Source of the DNA: Allobosea sp. UNC402CLCol
GTDB lineage: Bacteria > Pseudomonadota > Alphaproteobacteria > Rhizobiales > Beijerinckiaceae
Direction: 5' to 3'
Assembly: GCF_000745475.1 (NCBI RefSeq)
Contig: NZ_JQJJ01000015.1
Location: forward strand, 159,310-223,309
DNA: 64,000 nt
Under the pieces are notes generated by a model. The model searched no databases, had not been told where the DNA came from, and worked only from the letters and a program-made list of their open reading frames with translations. Of this stretch, positions 51,511 through 60,381 are shown piece by piece (position 1 is the stretch's first letter; each line of letters opens with the position of its first letter). A program made the translations under genes and the position numbers.

Positions 51511-52739
51511 CGAGCCGCCGCTCGGTTCTCGCCGGCCTCGCGGCCTCCGCCCTTGTCGGAACGGGACAGGCCACAAGCCGTTCCGGCGATAGCCTCCCGC
51601 TCTTTCGCCGCGGCATCGGCGTCTCCCATGCGCTGGGCTGGGCCGAGGTCGCGCCCGACGGCTCCTATGGAGAGCCTCCCTTCTCGGCTCCGCGCTTCCG
51701 CTTCGACGCGGCGCAGCGGCGGGCGGTCCGCGCCGCCGGCTTCGATTTCGTGCGCCTCGCCGTCGATATCGGGCCTTTCCTGGCGTTCCAGCGCGCGGCC
51801 CGCGATCGGCTCGATGCGCTTCTCATGGGCACGGTGCGCGACTTGCTTGATGCCGATCTCGGCGTGATCGTCGACCTGCATCCGAGTGCGATGAACCCGA
51901 CCTACCGGCCAGCGGCCCTGACCGCAGGCGTCAATGCGCCGATCTTCCGGGCGGTGCTCGATTTGCAACAACGGCTGGCTAGCCTGCTGGGGCGGCTTGC
52001 CGAGGACAGGACACCCACCAGCCAGCCGAGGCTCGCCTTCGAGCTGATGAACGAACCGGAAGTACCCCAGAGGGCCTGGCAGCCCATGCTCGAAGCTAGC
52101 TACAGAGCTGCTCGCATGGGTTCCGCCACGCTGCCGCTCGTACTCGGCGGCGGCTCGATGAATGCGGCGGCGGCGCTGACGGTGATCGACACGCAGCCCT
52201 TCGCGGGCGACGGCCGCCTGATCTATACCTATCACGACTACGCGCCCTGGCAGTTCACGCATCAGGGCCTGCGCGGCAGCCCGGCCCATGCGCTGGACGC
52301 GATCCCCTACCCGGCGCCACCCTCGGCCGATGTGATGATCGCGGCAACCGAGCAACGTATCGCCAGCCTCGGCTTGGAAGGCGCCGCGCTGAGCGAAGCC
52401 CGGAGGGCGAGGCGAACCCTCGCAAGTTACGCCGGCTTCGACCGCCCCGATCTCGCACGAACCTTCCGGCAGGTGAATGCCTGGCGCATGGCGCAGCGGC
52501 TCCCCGCTCACGCGATCCTACTCGGGGAATTCGGCGTGCACAGGACGCCTTATCTGAACACGCCGGAGGGAACCGTCGCACGCGAAACCTGGCTGCGCGA
52601 CATGCGCCAGCTCGCCGAGGCGCATAGCTTCGCCTGGGCCGCCTGGACCTATGCGGGGACCGGCGGCTTCGCACTCGCCGAGAACGAGGCCGGACCCGGC
52701 TTCGACGCGGCGACGCTGCGTGCGCTCGGCCTTCAGTGA
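51507..52739 (+). CDS. Glycoside hydrolase family 5-like enzyme, Tat-exported
   Basis: 410 residues. TSRRSVLAGLAASALVGTGQ is a twin-arginine signal. The mature domain follows GH5 order: FDFVRLAVDIGPFLAF, DADLGVIVDLHPSAMN, FELMNEPEVPQ with the acid/base Glu, IYTYHDYAPWQFTHQG, and ILLGEFGVHRTPY with the nucleophile Glu, then FAWAAWTYAGTGGFAL. It should cleave a beta-linked glycan in the periplasm; in polymer loci such enzymes trim or release product. Confidence 0.88.
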   Translation: MTSRRSVLAGLAASALVGTGQATSRSGDSLPLFRRGIGVSHALGWAEVAPDGSYGEPPFSAPRFRFDAAQRRAVRAAGFDFVRLAVDIGPFLAFQRAARDRLDALLMGTVRDLLDADLGVIVDLHPSAMNPTYRPAALTAGVNAPIFRAVLDLQQRLASLLGRLAEDRTPTSQPRLAFELMNEPEVPQRAWQPMLEASYRAARMGSATLPLVLGGGSMNAAAALTVIDTQPFAGDGRLIYTYHDYAPWQFTHQGLRGSPAHALDAIPYPAPPSADVMIAATEQRIASLGLEGAALSEARRARRTLASYAGFDRPDLARTFRQVNAWRMAQRLPAHAILLGEFGVHRTPYLNTPEGTVARETWLRDMRQLAEAHSFAWAAWTYAGTGGFALAENEAGPGFDAATLRALGLQ

Positions 52740-52746
52740 GGTCGGC

Positions 52747-53835
52747 ATGACCCACCAGCGCTATGCCCATCTCGATGGATTGCGGGCGATCGCCGCGCTC
52801 GGCGTGATGGTCGAGCATCTGTTCGGCGACCTCATTCGGCAGGCCCCCTCGGCGACGGGGCCGATGGGCATTGTCGCTCGATCGGTCTCCGAGAATCTGA
52901 GCCTCGGCCGGTTCGGCGTGGCGCTGTTCTTCCTGATCAGCGGGTTCGTCGTGCCCTTCAGCATCGCCGGCCAGAAGCCGCTGCGGCATTTCGCGATCTC
53001 GCGGCTGTTTCGGCTCTATCCGGCGCTGTGGCTGGCGCTGGCCGTGCTCACACTTACGGCCTGGCTTGCCGGCGACGCGCCGCCGGCCGCGACCGTGCTG
53101 GCCAATATGACCATGGCGCCGCCGCTTTTCGGCCAGCCCTGGCTTTCGCCGATCTACTGGACGCTGTTCGTCGAGCTCGTGTTCTATGTTCTCGCCGCGC
53201 TGCTGTTCGCCGCGGGTATGCTGCGCCATATCGGCGCCTTGCTTGGCCTCGGCCTAGGCCTGATCGCGGCCACCATCCTGCCGATGCAATTGCGCTTGCA
53301 TGGCGTCGCCGAACTGCCGGTCCAGTATCTCGGCATGCACCTGTCCTTCCTATTCCTCGGGCTGCTTTTGCGGCTCTGGCTTGTGGAACGGAAGCCCGGC
53401 GCGCGGCTCTCGGCGTTGGTTCTCGCGTTCGCGCAGCTCGCGGCAATCGTCGCGGTCTCGTCATTTTCGCTGGCGCGCGGCGACCATTTCATCATGGAGG
53501 GGCTCAAGCCCGTTCTCGGCGCCCATCTCGCCGCCTTCGCGCTCTTCCTTGCGGCAATCCGGCTGGAGCGGCCGCGTTCCGCCGCGCTCGCTCGGATCGG
53601 ATTGATCAGCTATGCGATGTATCTGTTCCACGGGCCGGTCAACGCTGCCGTCTATCGAGCCCTGCCTCTGACCGGGCAATCCGGCGACCTCGCGACGATG
53701 CTGACCTGCATCGGCCTGACGCTCGCGCTATCCTGGCTCGTCCATCGCATCGTCGAACGCCCGATGATCGCGATGGGGCGCTCGTTATCGTCACGCCGCA
53801 CGCTCCTGCCAGCGACGAGCGCTCCAGCTCCGTGA
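52747..53835 (+). CDS. Acyltransferase family 3 membrane protein
   Basis: 362 residues with about 10 hydrophobic segments. RYAHLDGLRAIAALGVMVEH with the catalytic-type His, LFFLISGFVVPFSIAG, RLFRLYPALWLALAVLTLTA and FVELVFYVLAALLFAAGMLR are the OafA/NodX-type landmarks. It probably adds acetyl or succinyl groups to the polysaccharide. ATG 52747 is 8 nt after the GH5 stop. Last gene of the operon; a hairpin follows. Confidence 0.9.
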   Translation: MTHQRYAHLDGLRAIAALGVMVEHLFGDLIRQAPSATGPMGIVARSVSENLSLGRFGVALFFLISGFVVPFSIAGQKPLRHFAISRLFRLYPALWLALAVLTLTAWLAGDAPPAATVLANMTMAPPLFGQPWLSPIYWTLFVELVFYVLAALLFAAGMLRHIGALLGLGLGLIAATILPMQLRLHGVAELPVQYLGMHLSFLFLGLLLRLWLVERKPGARLSALVLAFAQLAAIVAVSSFSLARGDHFIMEGLKPVLGAHLAAFALFLAAIRLERPRSAALARIGLISYAMYLFHGPVNAAVYRALPLTGQSGDLATMLTCIGLTLALSWLVHRIVERPMIAMGRSLSSRRTLLPATSAPAP

Positions 53836-53890
53836 GAACCAGTCTGGCTTCAGTCGGCCGACTAGAAAGCCAACGCGCCAGAACCTATTG

Positions 53891-53912
53891 AGGCGCCAAC
53901 ATCGGCGCCTCT
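53891..53912 (+). terminator. Hairpin at the end of the exopolysaccharide operon
   Basis: GAGGCGCC (53891-53898), 6-nt loop, GGCGCCTC (53905-53912), 56 bases after the acyltransferase stop. Stable 8-bp stem, but no T run. Confidence 0.5.
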
Positions 53913-54189
53913 CCAAGTATCGATCTGAATTGTCGGGGGCGCTCTTTTCCAATGCCAGCAGCGGGCCAACCCTGGCTGTGTGGCATATCGCTGCATTAAA
54001 ACGCCCGAAACCCGCCGGAATGTCGGGAAGGGGCCAGCTTCGGCCGGCCAAACTGACCAAAACCGGTCTTTGCGAGTGTCCGCAACGGGCCATGCCTTGC
54101 TAGTGGTCGGCGATTTCAAATGGGGCAAGTTAGACATGGCCGAAACTCATCCATGGCAAGGTCCGCTTTCGGCACATTTCCACCGGAGC
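53913..54189. other. Non-coding or decayed stretch before the bestrophin relic
   Basis: Open frames here are short and of unnatural composition. I recognise nothing; it may contain the eroded 5' part of the following pseudogene. Confidence 0.3.
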
Positions 54190-54199
54190 CACTAGGCCG

Positions 54200-54744
54200 T
54201 CGTCATCAACGGTGTGACGACCCAGGTGAAGGTGGCGGCTCGCTGGCCCGCCAGGTTTCGGCTCTCGATCCGAGCCACCAGCGCTTCCTGTTGCGCGGTC
54301 TCTGCGGGTCACCTCCGGCTTAGTGACGCGGCTGCGGGGCGGCGACGAGCTCGCCGCAATCGGCAAATGGTTCGATCCGGCCTCGATCTCGGAAAGCCCG
54401 AACCCGACGAACGCCGTCCTGTGCGAACTCGGGAAGTACAGCATCGCGGTCATGCACAATGGCGAGCTCAGCGCGATCCACTATTCGGTCATCGAGGGGC
54501 AGTTGGCGGCCTTGTTCGATGTACAGGGCAGTTGCGAGCGGACCTTTTGCCCGTGCTGCTCGTGGCCTACACTTTCTTCGGGCTCGATGCGCTCGGGTAC
54601 CAGCTAGAGGATCCGTTCGGATCGCAACCGAACGCATTGCCGCTGAACGCGCTGCAGCGCATTGTCGAGCGAAAGATGCTGTCGATGCTCGGCTGCAAAG
54701 ATCTGCCTGAGCCGATCCAACCGAAAGACAACATGCTGAACTGA
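54200..54744 (+). pseudogene. Bestrophin-like (UPF0187) channel pseudogene
   Basis: Pieces in three frames line up with one bestrophin-family protein: SLARQVSALDPSHQRFLLRG in one frame, then TRLRGGDELAAIGKWF, SPNPTNAVLCELGK and IHYSVIEGQLAALFDVQGSC, then LLPVLLVAYTFFGLDALGYQ, LEDPFGSQPNALPLNALQRI. A base is lost near 54310, and about 35 residues between GSCER and LLPVLL are deleted with a frame change. The N-terminal membrane part is missing. The gene is dead. Confidence 0.7.
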
Positions 54745-54797
54745 CGAAACCGCCCGCCGCCGCCCCGAGACGGACCCGCACCGAGGAGGAGAACGCC

Positions 54798-55325
54798 ATG
54801 GCCCAAACGCGCAAGGACGAAGAGCGAGCGCTCAATGTCGAGGAGCGGGAGATCGTCGCGCAGACGCGCCACCCCGCCGTGCAGGACCTGGCGCACGACG
54901 CCGTGAACGTCTTGCTGAAGCGGTTGCGGGATCTGCGCGACAAGGCCAGCAGCCACGCCAACCAGCAGCGCCGCGAAATGCGCGGCAAATCAGCCCCGAA
55001 AGGCACGGAGCCCAGCACCGGTAATGCGGGGTCGAGCCTGAAAGCAACGACACTGTCGGCTGCCCTGAAACGACTGAATGCCGAGGTTCAGCGTCGCGCC
55101 GAGATGGCGAAGAACCATAGCCTGATCGAGAACGCCCAGCGCGCGCTCGAACTCAAGATGCACGCGCAGCAGAACAACATCCCGTTCAACACCCGGCACG
55201 CCAATCGCGGCATGCACGACATCCCGGACAAGGAGGTGAATTCGCTGATTCGCCCGGCGGAGCGGGGGCGCCTCCGCAAGGCATCCCATGTCGCCCAGGC
55301 GAAACGCGATTCCTCAGGTCACTGA
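54798..55325 (+). CDS. Conserved hypothetical coiled-coil protein (175 aa)
   Basis: The frame reads AQTRKDEERALNVEEREIVA, QTRHPAVQDLAHDAVNVLLK, RLRDLRDKASSHANQQRREM, RGKSAPKGTEPSTGNAGSSL and the end VNSLIRPAERGRLRKASHVA. It is a basic, helical, soluble protein of a type I recall from several rhizobial genomes without a name. GAGGAGGAG 7 nt before ATG 54798 is a very strong ribosome binding site. No motif for function is seen. Confidence 0.7.
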   Translation: MAQTRKDEERALNVEEREIVAQTRHPAVQDLAHDAVNVLLKRLRDLRDKASSHANQQRREMRGKSAPKGTEPSTGNAGSSLKATTLSAALKRLNAEVQRRAEMAKNHSLIENAQRALELKMHAQQNNIPFNTRHANRGMHDIPDKEVNSLIRPAERGRLRKASHVAQAKRDSSGH

Positions 55326-55411
55326 AAACCTCGGCGACGCGGCGCGGATCGGAGCCCCGATTTTCCCAGTCGCCGGGTAGGCGCGGACAAGGGCGCACAC
55401 GATCCGCTGCC

Positions 55412-55702
55412 TCAGTCAGGCTGGCCTGCTTGCTTCAGATATAGCTGATAAGAAGCCCGCATCACCTCGTTGTCATTAAATTTTTCGTCGATCTCGGCTT
55501 CCATTGTGCTGAGTTCAAAACACCGGTCGGCGATATCTTGCCCGGTCATTGGGGGTAGCCCAAGCTGTTTGAAATCGCGAACGCTTCTCTCCCAGATGAG
55601 CTGCGCTTTCTGCATTCGAGCTCGCTCTTTGCGGATATAGCCACGCTGCGACGACTTACCCTCCAACGCGAATTCTCGGAACGATTTCGGCACCTGGGGC
55701 AT
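55412..55702 (-). CDS. Hypothetical helical protein (96 aa)
   Basis: PQVPKSFREFALEGKSSQRG, YIRKERARMQKAQLIWERSV, RDFKQLGLPPMTGQDIADRC, FELSTMEAEIDEKFNDNEVM, RASYQLYLKQAGQPD: a charged helical protein of natural composition. AGAGG 4 nt before ATG 55702 supports this start against one at 55774. No family recognised. Confidence 0.55.
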   Translation of the reverse strand: MPQVPKSFREFALEGKSSQRGYIRKERARMQKAQLIWERSVRDFKQLGLPPMTGQDIADRCFELSTMEAEIDEKFNDNEVMRASYQLYLKQAGQPD

Positions 55703-56277
55703 GTGGCCTCTAGGAATTGGCAGATACGTCGAGCATGCCGCGACCGAGTTAACGCGAAGCTCATGGGGGAGCACGCTTCAGAGGCGGCAACCCTGCATGC
55801 TTTGGCGCATGATTTCATCGTCCTGTTGGCCGATGCCGATAGGTCCGTATCGCGTGGTTTCTTCCGTGGTGTTTTCGTGCAAAGGGCCTCGCCCCTCCAC
55901 AAACGGAATCTCTGAGCGCGCGGCGGGTTCGCATACGAATAGCAACCTGCAGCGGCATCCCCGGACCAGCCCGGCACGGGGCACGATTTCAAAGTTTGCA
56001 GCGAATTGAAGGTCACCACCGGATCGATCACGTTGTAATACACCTAGCGGAAGGTCCAATTCATATCGACCAACGCTCGGGCGCAAGTTGCAGGCGCGAG
56101 GTCAAACCACCCACTGACCCGGAAATCTCATATTGCTGCCTCAGATTGAGTGCGCTCAAAAACACGTCAATGCCGGAGTGAAAGTTATAGGCGTGGATGT
56201 TGCGTTACGCCATCTTGAGCGGCAGTTTAAGAGGCTGGGTTGTCGAAAATTGAAAAGACGTCAGCAGGGGGATTCCA
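55703..56277. other. Stretch without a supported gene
   Basis: Overlapping short frames exist on both strands, but none has a convincing composition plus ribosome binding site. Base composition falls towards 56100-56280, in line with transferred DNA around the XRE gene and with a promoter region for it. Confidence 0.35.
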
Positions 56278-56688
56278 GTGATAGCAAAGCTACCCAACCC
56301 TATCGATCGACACGTCGGTAGCCGCATTCGCATGCGTCGGATGCTCGCCGGCATTAGCCAGGAGAGGCTGGGCGAATCTCTCGGTGTTACGTTTCAGCAG
56401 GTACAGAAGTACGAGAAGGGTTCAAACAGAGTCAGCGCCAGTCGTTTGCAGCACATTGCCACAATGCTGGGCGTCCCCGTATCATTTTTCTTCGACGGCG
56501 CCCCTAGCAGCGAGCAAGCTCTCGCCGGCGTGGATGATCAGGCAAGCGGATACGTCTCGGACTTTCTTTCGACGAGCGAAGGCGTTCAATTGATCAAGGC
56601 TTTTTCCCAGATCAAGAATAACCGCGCCCGCCGCCGCATTATCGACCTTGTTGAAGCTCTCGCGGAGTCCGATGATCAGCAGAAATAG
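56278..56688 (+). CDS. XRE-family (Cro/CI-type) helix-turn-helix regulator
   Basis: 136 residues. IDRHVGSRIRMRRMLAGISQ, ERLGESLGVTFQQVQKYEKG, SNRVSASRLQHIATMLGVPV is a clean HTH_3 domain; the C-terminal part (DFLSTSEGVQLIKAFSQIKN, RARRRIIDLVEALAESD) is the helix-rich tail seen in rhizobial regulators of this type. GTG start at 56278 with AGGGGG 6 nt upstream. Target genes unknown. Confidence 0.85.
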   Translation: MIAKLPNPIDRHVGSRIRMRRMLAGISQERLGESLGVTFQQVQKYEKGSNRVSASRLQHIATMLGVPVSFFFDGAPSSEQALAGVDDQASGYVSDFLSTSEGVQLIKAFSQIKNNRARRRIIDLVEALAESDDQQK

Positions 56689-56863
56689 GATCCGATGCCT
56701 TATCCTCACCGTTGGCCCCGTCATTTTGTAAGCTCAAAAGCTCATGGGCTGCCGCGGACAATAATTGATCCAGGATCGGATTGTTGAGCGACGCAGCTTC
56801 GTCGGCCAGTTGACGAATTTGATCGACGAGCGAAAGCAGCTTGGCGGGTCTCGAGCTTGGCAT
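56639..56863 (-). CDS. Small hypothetical helical protein (74 aa)
   Basis: PSSRPAKLLSLVDQIRQLAD, EAASLNNPILDQLLSAAAHE, LLSLQNDGANGEDKASD: plausible helical protein. It overlaps the 3' end of the convergent XRE gene by 50 nt, which weakens the case. No clear ribosome binding site. Confidence 0.4.
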   Translation of the reverse strand: MPSSRPAKLLSLVDQIRQLADEAASLNNPILDQLLSAAAHELLSLQNDGANGEDKASDPISADHRTPRELQQGR

Positions 56864-56904
56864 GGCTGACGCCCGCAACGGCCGGCTCCGAACGGAGCAA
56901 GCGA

Positions 56905-57942
56905 TTAGGATGCAAAGCTTAGAGTACACGCAGGAGTAAACAAACTCTTACCACCTTGTTCGGACATCATTTTCTCAATGTCAGCAGGGCTGATGAATTG
57001 GTCCCGGAACCAGGGGAAACGGGCAGGATCAAATGAGGAGATGATCCAATCGATGGTGCGCCGGACGTGAGCAAGCTCCCCTGAGGCAGGATGATAGGCA
57101 AGCCAGATATCACGCTCCAGGACGAAGTCCTGTGCGACGTGCACCAGGCCGCGAGAGACAACCGGCACGTAGGTGGGAAAGGCGGATACGCCATGATGGC
57201 TTAGCGCTGCTATGAACTGAGCTGAACTAGAGTTCACGCGCAAGCTGACAAAGCGGCGCTTATCTGTTGACGTCATCTTCTCCTCAACTTCCTCGCTACG
57301 GATCTGAGGCCCGACGATTTCGATGAGGTGAAACTTGTCGATGTCGCATTTGCTTGCGGGCGCGCCGTGCTTCGCGATGTAGCCCTCCGACGCGTACAGA
57401 ACCACGTGCAATTTTCCGATCTTTCGGACTATCAGCTCCGGATCAGTTGGTTTTTCCAGTTGAATCGCGAGGTCGACATCAAGCTCGGAAATCTTCGGGA
57501 GCTCCATGGAACAACGCAAATCAAACTGAATATCTGGATGCTTGCCGCGTAAATCGTTGAACATCGGCGTAAGCCAGAATACGCCCAGCCCTTCGGTGAT
57601 GCCGACGCGAACAACGGAGCGAAGCTCGGGTTGCCGGCGATTGGAAAAAGCGGCGAACGCTCGGGCCTGCCGCTGCACACTTTTCGCCACGGTGGTCAGG
57701 CGCTCTCCGGTCTCGGTCAGAGTGAGCCCGGTCGGCTGCCTGTGAAATAGAATCGCCCCGATCTGATTCTCGAGTTCTTTGAGGCGATTCCTGACGAAAC
57801 TATGAGTGTGGCCCGTATCTATGCAGGCCGCACGAATGCTTTTGCATTCTGCAACCTTCAAGAAAATCCTGATGTCGTCCCAGTTGAAGCTCATTTCGCC
57901 GTGCATGCCAGGGTGTGCGATTTCAGAGCTAACGTGCGTCAT
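56905..57942 (-). CDS. LysR-family transcriptional regulator, divergent from the GNAT gene
   Basis: 345 residues at most. The winged helix starts SFNWDDIRIFLKVAECKSIR, AACIDTGHTHSFVRNRLKEL, ENQIGAILFHRQPTGLTLTE; the effector domain follows (VRVGITEGLGVFWLTPMFND). Three in-frame ATG codons (57942, 57906, 57894) are possible; the helix start favours 57894. Lower GC and more Lys/Ile/Phe than neighbours hint at transfer. It is 87 bp or more from the divergent GNAT gene it probably controls. Confidence 0.85.
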   Translation of the reverse strand: MTHVSSEIAHPGMHGEMSFNWDDIRIFLKVAECKSIRAACIDTGHTHSFVRNRLKELENQIGAILFHRQPTGLTLTETGERLTTVAKSVQRQARAFAAFSNRRQPELRSVVRVGITEGLGVFWLTPMFNDLRGKHPDIQFDLRCSMELPKISELDVDLAIQLEKPTDPELIVRKIGKLHVVLYASEGYIAKHGAPASKCDIDKFHLIEIVGPQIRSEEVEEKMTSTDKRRFVSLRVNSSSAQFIAALSHHGVSAFPTYVPVVSRGLVHVAQDFVLERDIWLAYHPASGELAHVRRTIDWIISSFDPARFPWFRDQFISPADIEKMMSEQGGKSLFTPACTLSFAS

Positions 57943-58028
57943 TTCAAATCTATCCCCGCCCCTGAAGTTTCGGATTAACCTTTGGGCTGTTGCGTACCCA
58001 GTTCCTCGTATCCAGAAGGATTTGCGTT

Positions 58029-59411
58029 ATGGGAATCAGCTACTCAAAGGAGCATTTTAATATTGCGCCAGCCCCGCGCAATTTTCGCTCACTCGACTAC
58101 ACACGCTACGGACGCGGATTCGTTACCTTCACACCGCAGAACGACATCATCTGTCATTCATTGGAAATGGCAAGCAAGGATATCCCTGGTATCGCTGAGA
58201 CAAAGACTGTTCTCGCGGTCTTCAAGCACAATCCCGATACGTTCGTTGCCTTCGCCCGAGAGCACGTCGTGTGTCGGAACCAGGCGCCGGTGGGCATGCT
58301 CGCGCATCTCCCGCTGACGCAGGAAGGCGTCCTGGCGTTGTTCACCGGCGAGCTGAATACGGCGGAGCCGGCCCTAAAATTCATCTGCAAGCCGCATCAG
58401 CGGCCCGCCGCCCTGTACTTCTGGTTCATCCATATTCCGGCCGAGCTTGGGCATGGCGGCGGCATGTCGCTCGTCATGGAAAGAATGACCAGCGACAAGA
58501 ACCGCGACCTGCCAATTTTCTGCAAGGCTGCAAACGCCAAGGCAAAGGCGCTTTTCGAGAGCATGGGATTCTCGCAGGGCGCGACCTACGAGATGTTGCA
58601 CTCCCGCGAGCTGATGAGCTGCGCCGTCCCGGATCCGGCCGCCAACCGCAAGCCCTACGACAATTTCCTCCCCGGCCGGCATGCCGGAACTAGGAGGACT
58701 TCGGTCTCGGTCGTGCATTCGCTCGACGATCTGCTGAAATGCATCGCCATTCGCGGAGCTGCCTATGTCGAGGAGCGCTCCATCCCCTATGCCGAGGATG
58801 TCGATGGCAACGATTTCACCGCCACGCACTTGCTTGGCTTCGTCGGGGATGAGCCGGCCGGCTGCATTCGGATCCGCTATTTCGCGGATTTCATCAAGCT
58901 CGAGCGTCTGGCCGTGCTGCCCCGCTGCCGTGGTGGCCTTGCCCTCGATCTCATTCGCGCCGCAATCGCATTCGGCAAGGCCAAGGGGTATCGGCGCTTC
59001 TACGGTCAAGCCGCCGCACCCGTTCTCAAGCTCTGGGAGCATTTCGGGTTCGAGCGCCGCTCGGGGCCGGGGCTGAGCTATCTGACCGACGAGGTCTATT
59101 ACGAGATCGACCTTGTTACCGAGACGCCTACCGAGCAACTGTCTCATCTCTCCGGCGCCAACGTCCTGATACGGCCGGAGGGCCAATGGGATCGACCAGG
59201 CCCCTTGGAGGCGGCTGCGCCCAAATCTGCGGTCGTCGATGACGTAGCCCTCGCCGTGGCCGGCTCGACCGAATTCGTTCCCGCTCCTCAGATTCGGACA
59301 ATGCAGCCGGATCGCGACATCCCCGGTTGCGTGAATCCGTTCTACGGCGAGTCGCCGGATTGCAGCGAGAATTCGTGGCCGCCCTTGATTTACGGCGACA
59401 TCAGGAGATGA
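58029..59411 (+). CDS. GNAT-family protein with two acetyltransferase-like domains
   Basis: 460 residues. The N-terminal half (SYSKEHFNIAPAPRNFRSLD, FWFIHIPAELGHGGGMSLVM, CKAANAKAKALFESMGFSQG) is a degenerate GNAT domain. The C-terminal half has an intact one: AGCIRIRYFADFIKLERLAV, LPRCRGGLALDLIRAAIAFG (the R-x-x-G-x-A coenzyme A loop) and YRRFYGQAAAPVLKLWEHFG. A ~90-residue tail with conserved-looking Cys and Pro (CVNPFYGESPDCSENSWPPL) ends it. AAGGA 8 nt before ATG 58029. Substrate unknown; first of a group with a small protein and a PAS protein. Confidence 0.75.
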   Translation: MGISYSKEHFNIAPAPRNFRSLDYTRYGRGFVTFTPQNDIICHSLEMASKDIPGIAETKTVLAVFKHNPDTFVAFAREHVVCRNQAPVGMLAHLPLTQEGVLALFTGELNTAEPALKFICKPHQRPAALYFWFIHIPAELGHGGGMSLVMERMTSDKNRDLPIFCKAANAKAKALFESMGFSQGATYEMLHSRELMSCAVPDPAANRKPYDNFLPGRHAGTRRTSVSVVHSLDDLLKCIAIRGAAYVEERSIPYAEDVDGNDFTATHLLGFVGDEPAGCIRIRYFADFIKLERLAVLPRCRGGLALDLIRAAIAFGKAKGYRRFYGQAAAPVLKLWEHFGFERRSGPGLSYLTDEVYYEIDLVTETPTEQLSHLSGANVLIRPEGQWDRPGPLEAAAPKSAVVDDVALAVAGSTEFVPAPQIRTMQPDRDIPGCVNPFYGESPDCSENSWPPLIYGDIRR

Positions 59412-59417
59412 ACATCC

Positions 59418-59630
59418 ATGGTTGACGCCCGTCCCGTGTTTTCGGATCGCTCGATTTGCGATCCGATCGACGTCCTCATCACCCGAGTCGATGTCCTGAT
59501 CCAGGATGCGTCGAAGATCGACCCGGTCAGCGCAGCTCTATTGGGTCTGGCCAAAGTCGAGCTCATCAAGGGGAAGGCTCTCAAGGCCGGCGCGATTGCC
59601 GAGTTCAAGCCTCCCCCGTCCGGACGATAA
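59418..59630 (+). CDS. Small hypothetical protein in GNAT/PAS group (70 aa)
   Basis: VDARPVFSDRSICDPIDVLI, TRVDVLIQDASKIDPVSAAL, LGLAKVELIKGKALKAGAIA: a compact soluble protein starting 6 nt after the GNAT stop, with AGGAG 10 nt upstream. The tight spacing argues for a real co-translated gene. No family recognised. Confidence 0.55.
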   Translation: MVDARPVFSDRSICDPIDVLITRVDVLIQDASKIDPVSAALLGLAKVELIKGKALKAGAIAEFKPPPSGR

Positions 59631-59701
59631 ACCCACTCTGCTTCCCCGGCACATCTCCGGGGAAGCGCTCCCCAACCCGAAACGCTCCAAAGGAGACTGA
59701 C

Positions 59702-60238
59702 ATGCGACCTCCGATCGATGTTGCGCGGTTTGCCGGCGCTTGGCGTTGGCTGGTGGCATCGAATTCTGTTTTCCTGGGCGCAGAACTGGCGTTGCTCCTT
59801 GGTATCGATCCAATTGAGGGGCGCGCCGGCGTCAAACCGGAGCGCATCGCCCAGTCGATCCACCCGGATGATCGGGCTTCCTATGTCGAGGCGGTTGAGC
59901 GTGCCTCGTTCTATGGCGGCGACATCAGCCTCAGTTATCGCGTCATGAGCTCTGAGGCGCTTCACCGTATCGAAATCGCGGGAAGTTGTGTGCGGGCGGG
60001 GCGGGGCGGGCGCCCTCTGGAATATCTCGGCGGCGCTCACATCTGGGAGCAGCCCGACGAGCACCCTCTTGCGATGGCCGCGGACCATTTGCTGAATGCG
60101 GCCCAGCTTGTGCGAGGGGCCGGCGAAAAATCGCTCTCCCTCTTCATCGACATGGCCCTGATGGAGATGGCCACCCGTCTAGCGTCGAGGGAGAAGACAC
60201 TACAAAAGCCGTGCCCGCGGATTTCCGTCGTTCGGTGA
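59702..60238 (+). CDS. PAS-fold domain protein (178 aa)
   Basis: A PAS_3-type sensory domain fills the first ~130 residues: FAGAWRWLVASNSVFLGAEL, LLGIDPIEGRAGVKPERIAQ, SIHPDDRASYVEAVERASFY, LSYRVMSSEALHRIEIAGSC, RPLEYLGGAHIW. A helix follows (LSLFIDMALMEMATRLASRE), but no kinase or HTH output domain. GGAG 6 nt before ATG 59702. Likely senses a small molecule or redox state for a partner protein, inference only. Confidence 0.75.
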   Translation: MRPPIDVARFAGAWRWLVASNSVFLGAELALLLGIDPIEGRAGVKPERIAQSIHPDDRASYVEAVERASFYGGDISLSYRVMSSEALHRIEIAGSCVRAGRGGRPLEYLGGAHIWEQPDEHPLAMAADHLLNAAQLVRGAGEKSLSLFIDMALMEMATRLASREKTLQKPCPRISVVR

Positions 60239-60381
60239 GAGTCTTCACCGGCCGGGCTCAGATCGCCTCCTACTTTGCAGCGAGCCGGTTTGACCAGGGA
60301 CGGCGCTTCGGGGCTTTCGTCGATCAGCGGCCGGACGTCCTGATCGCGATGCTGCGCCAACTCGTGCCCTTTACGGAGTAG
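60235..60381 (+). CDS. Short coupled ORF after the PAS gene (48 aa)
   Basis: GTG 60235 overlaps the PAS stop (GTGA). The product RVFTGRAQIASYFAASRFDQ, GRRFGAFVDQRPDVLIAMLR, QLVPFTE has natural composition. It might instead be the frameshifted end of the PAS protein. Confidence 0.35.
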   Translation: MRVFTGRAQIASYFAASRFDQGRRFGAFVDQRPDVLIAMLRQLVPFTE

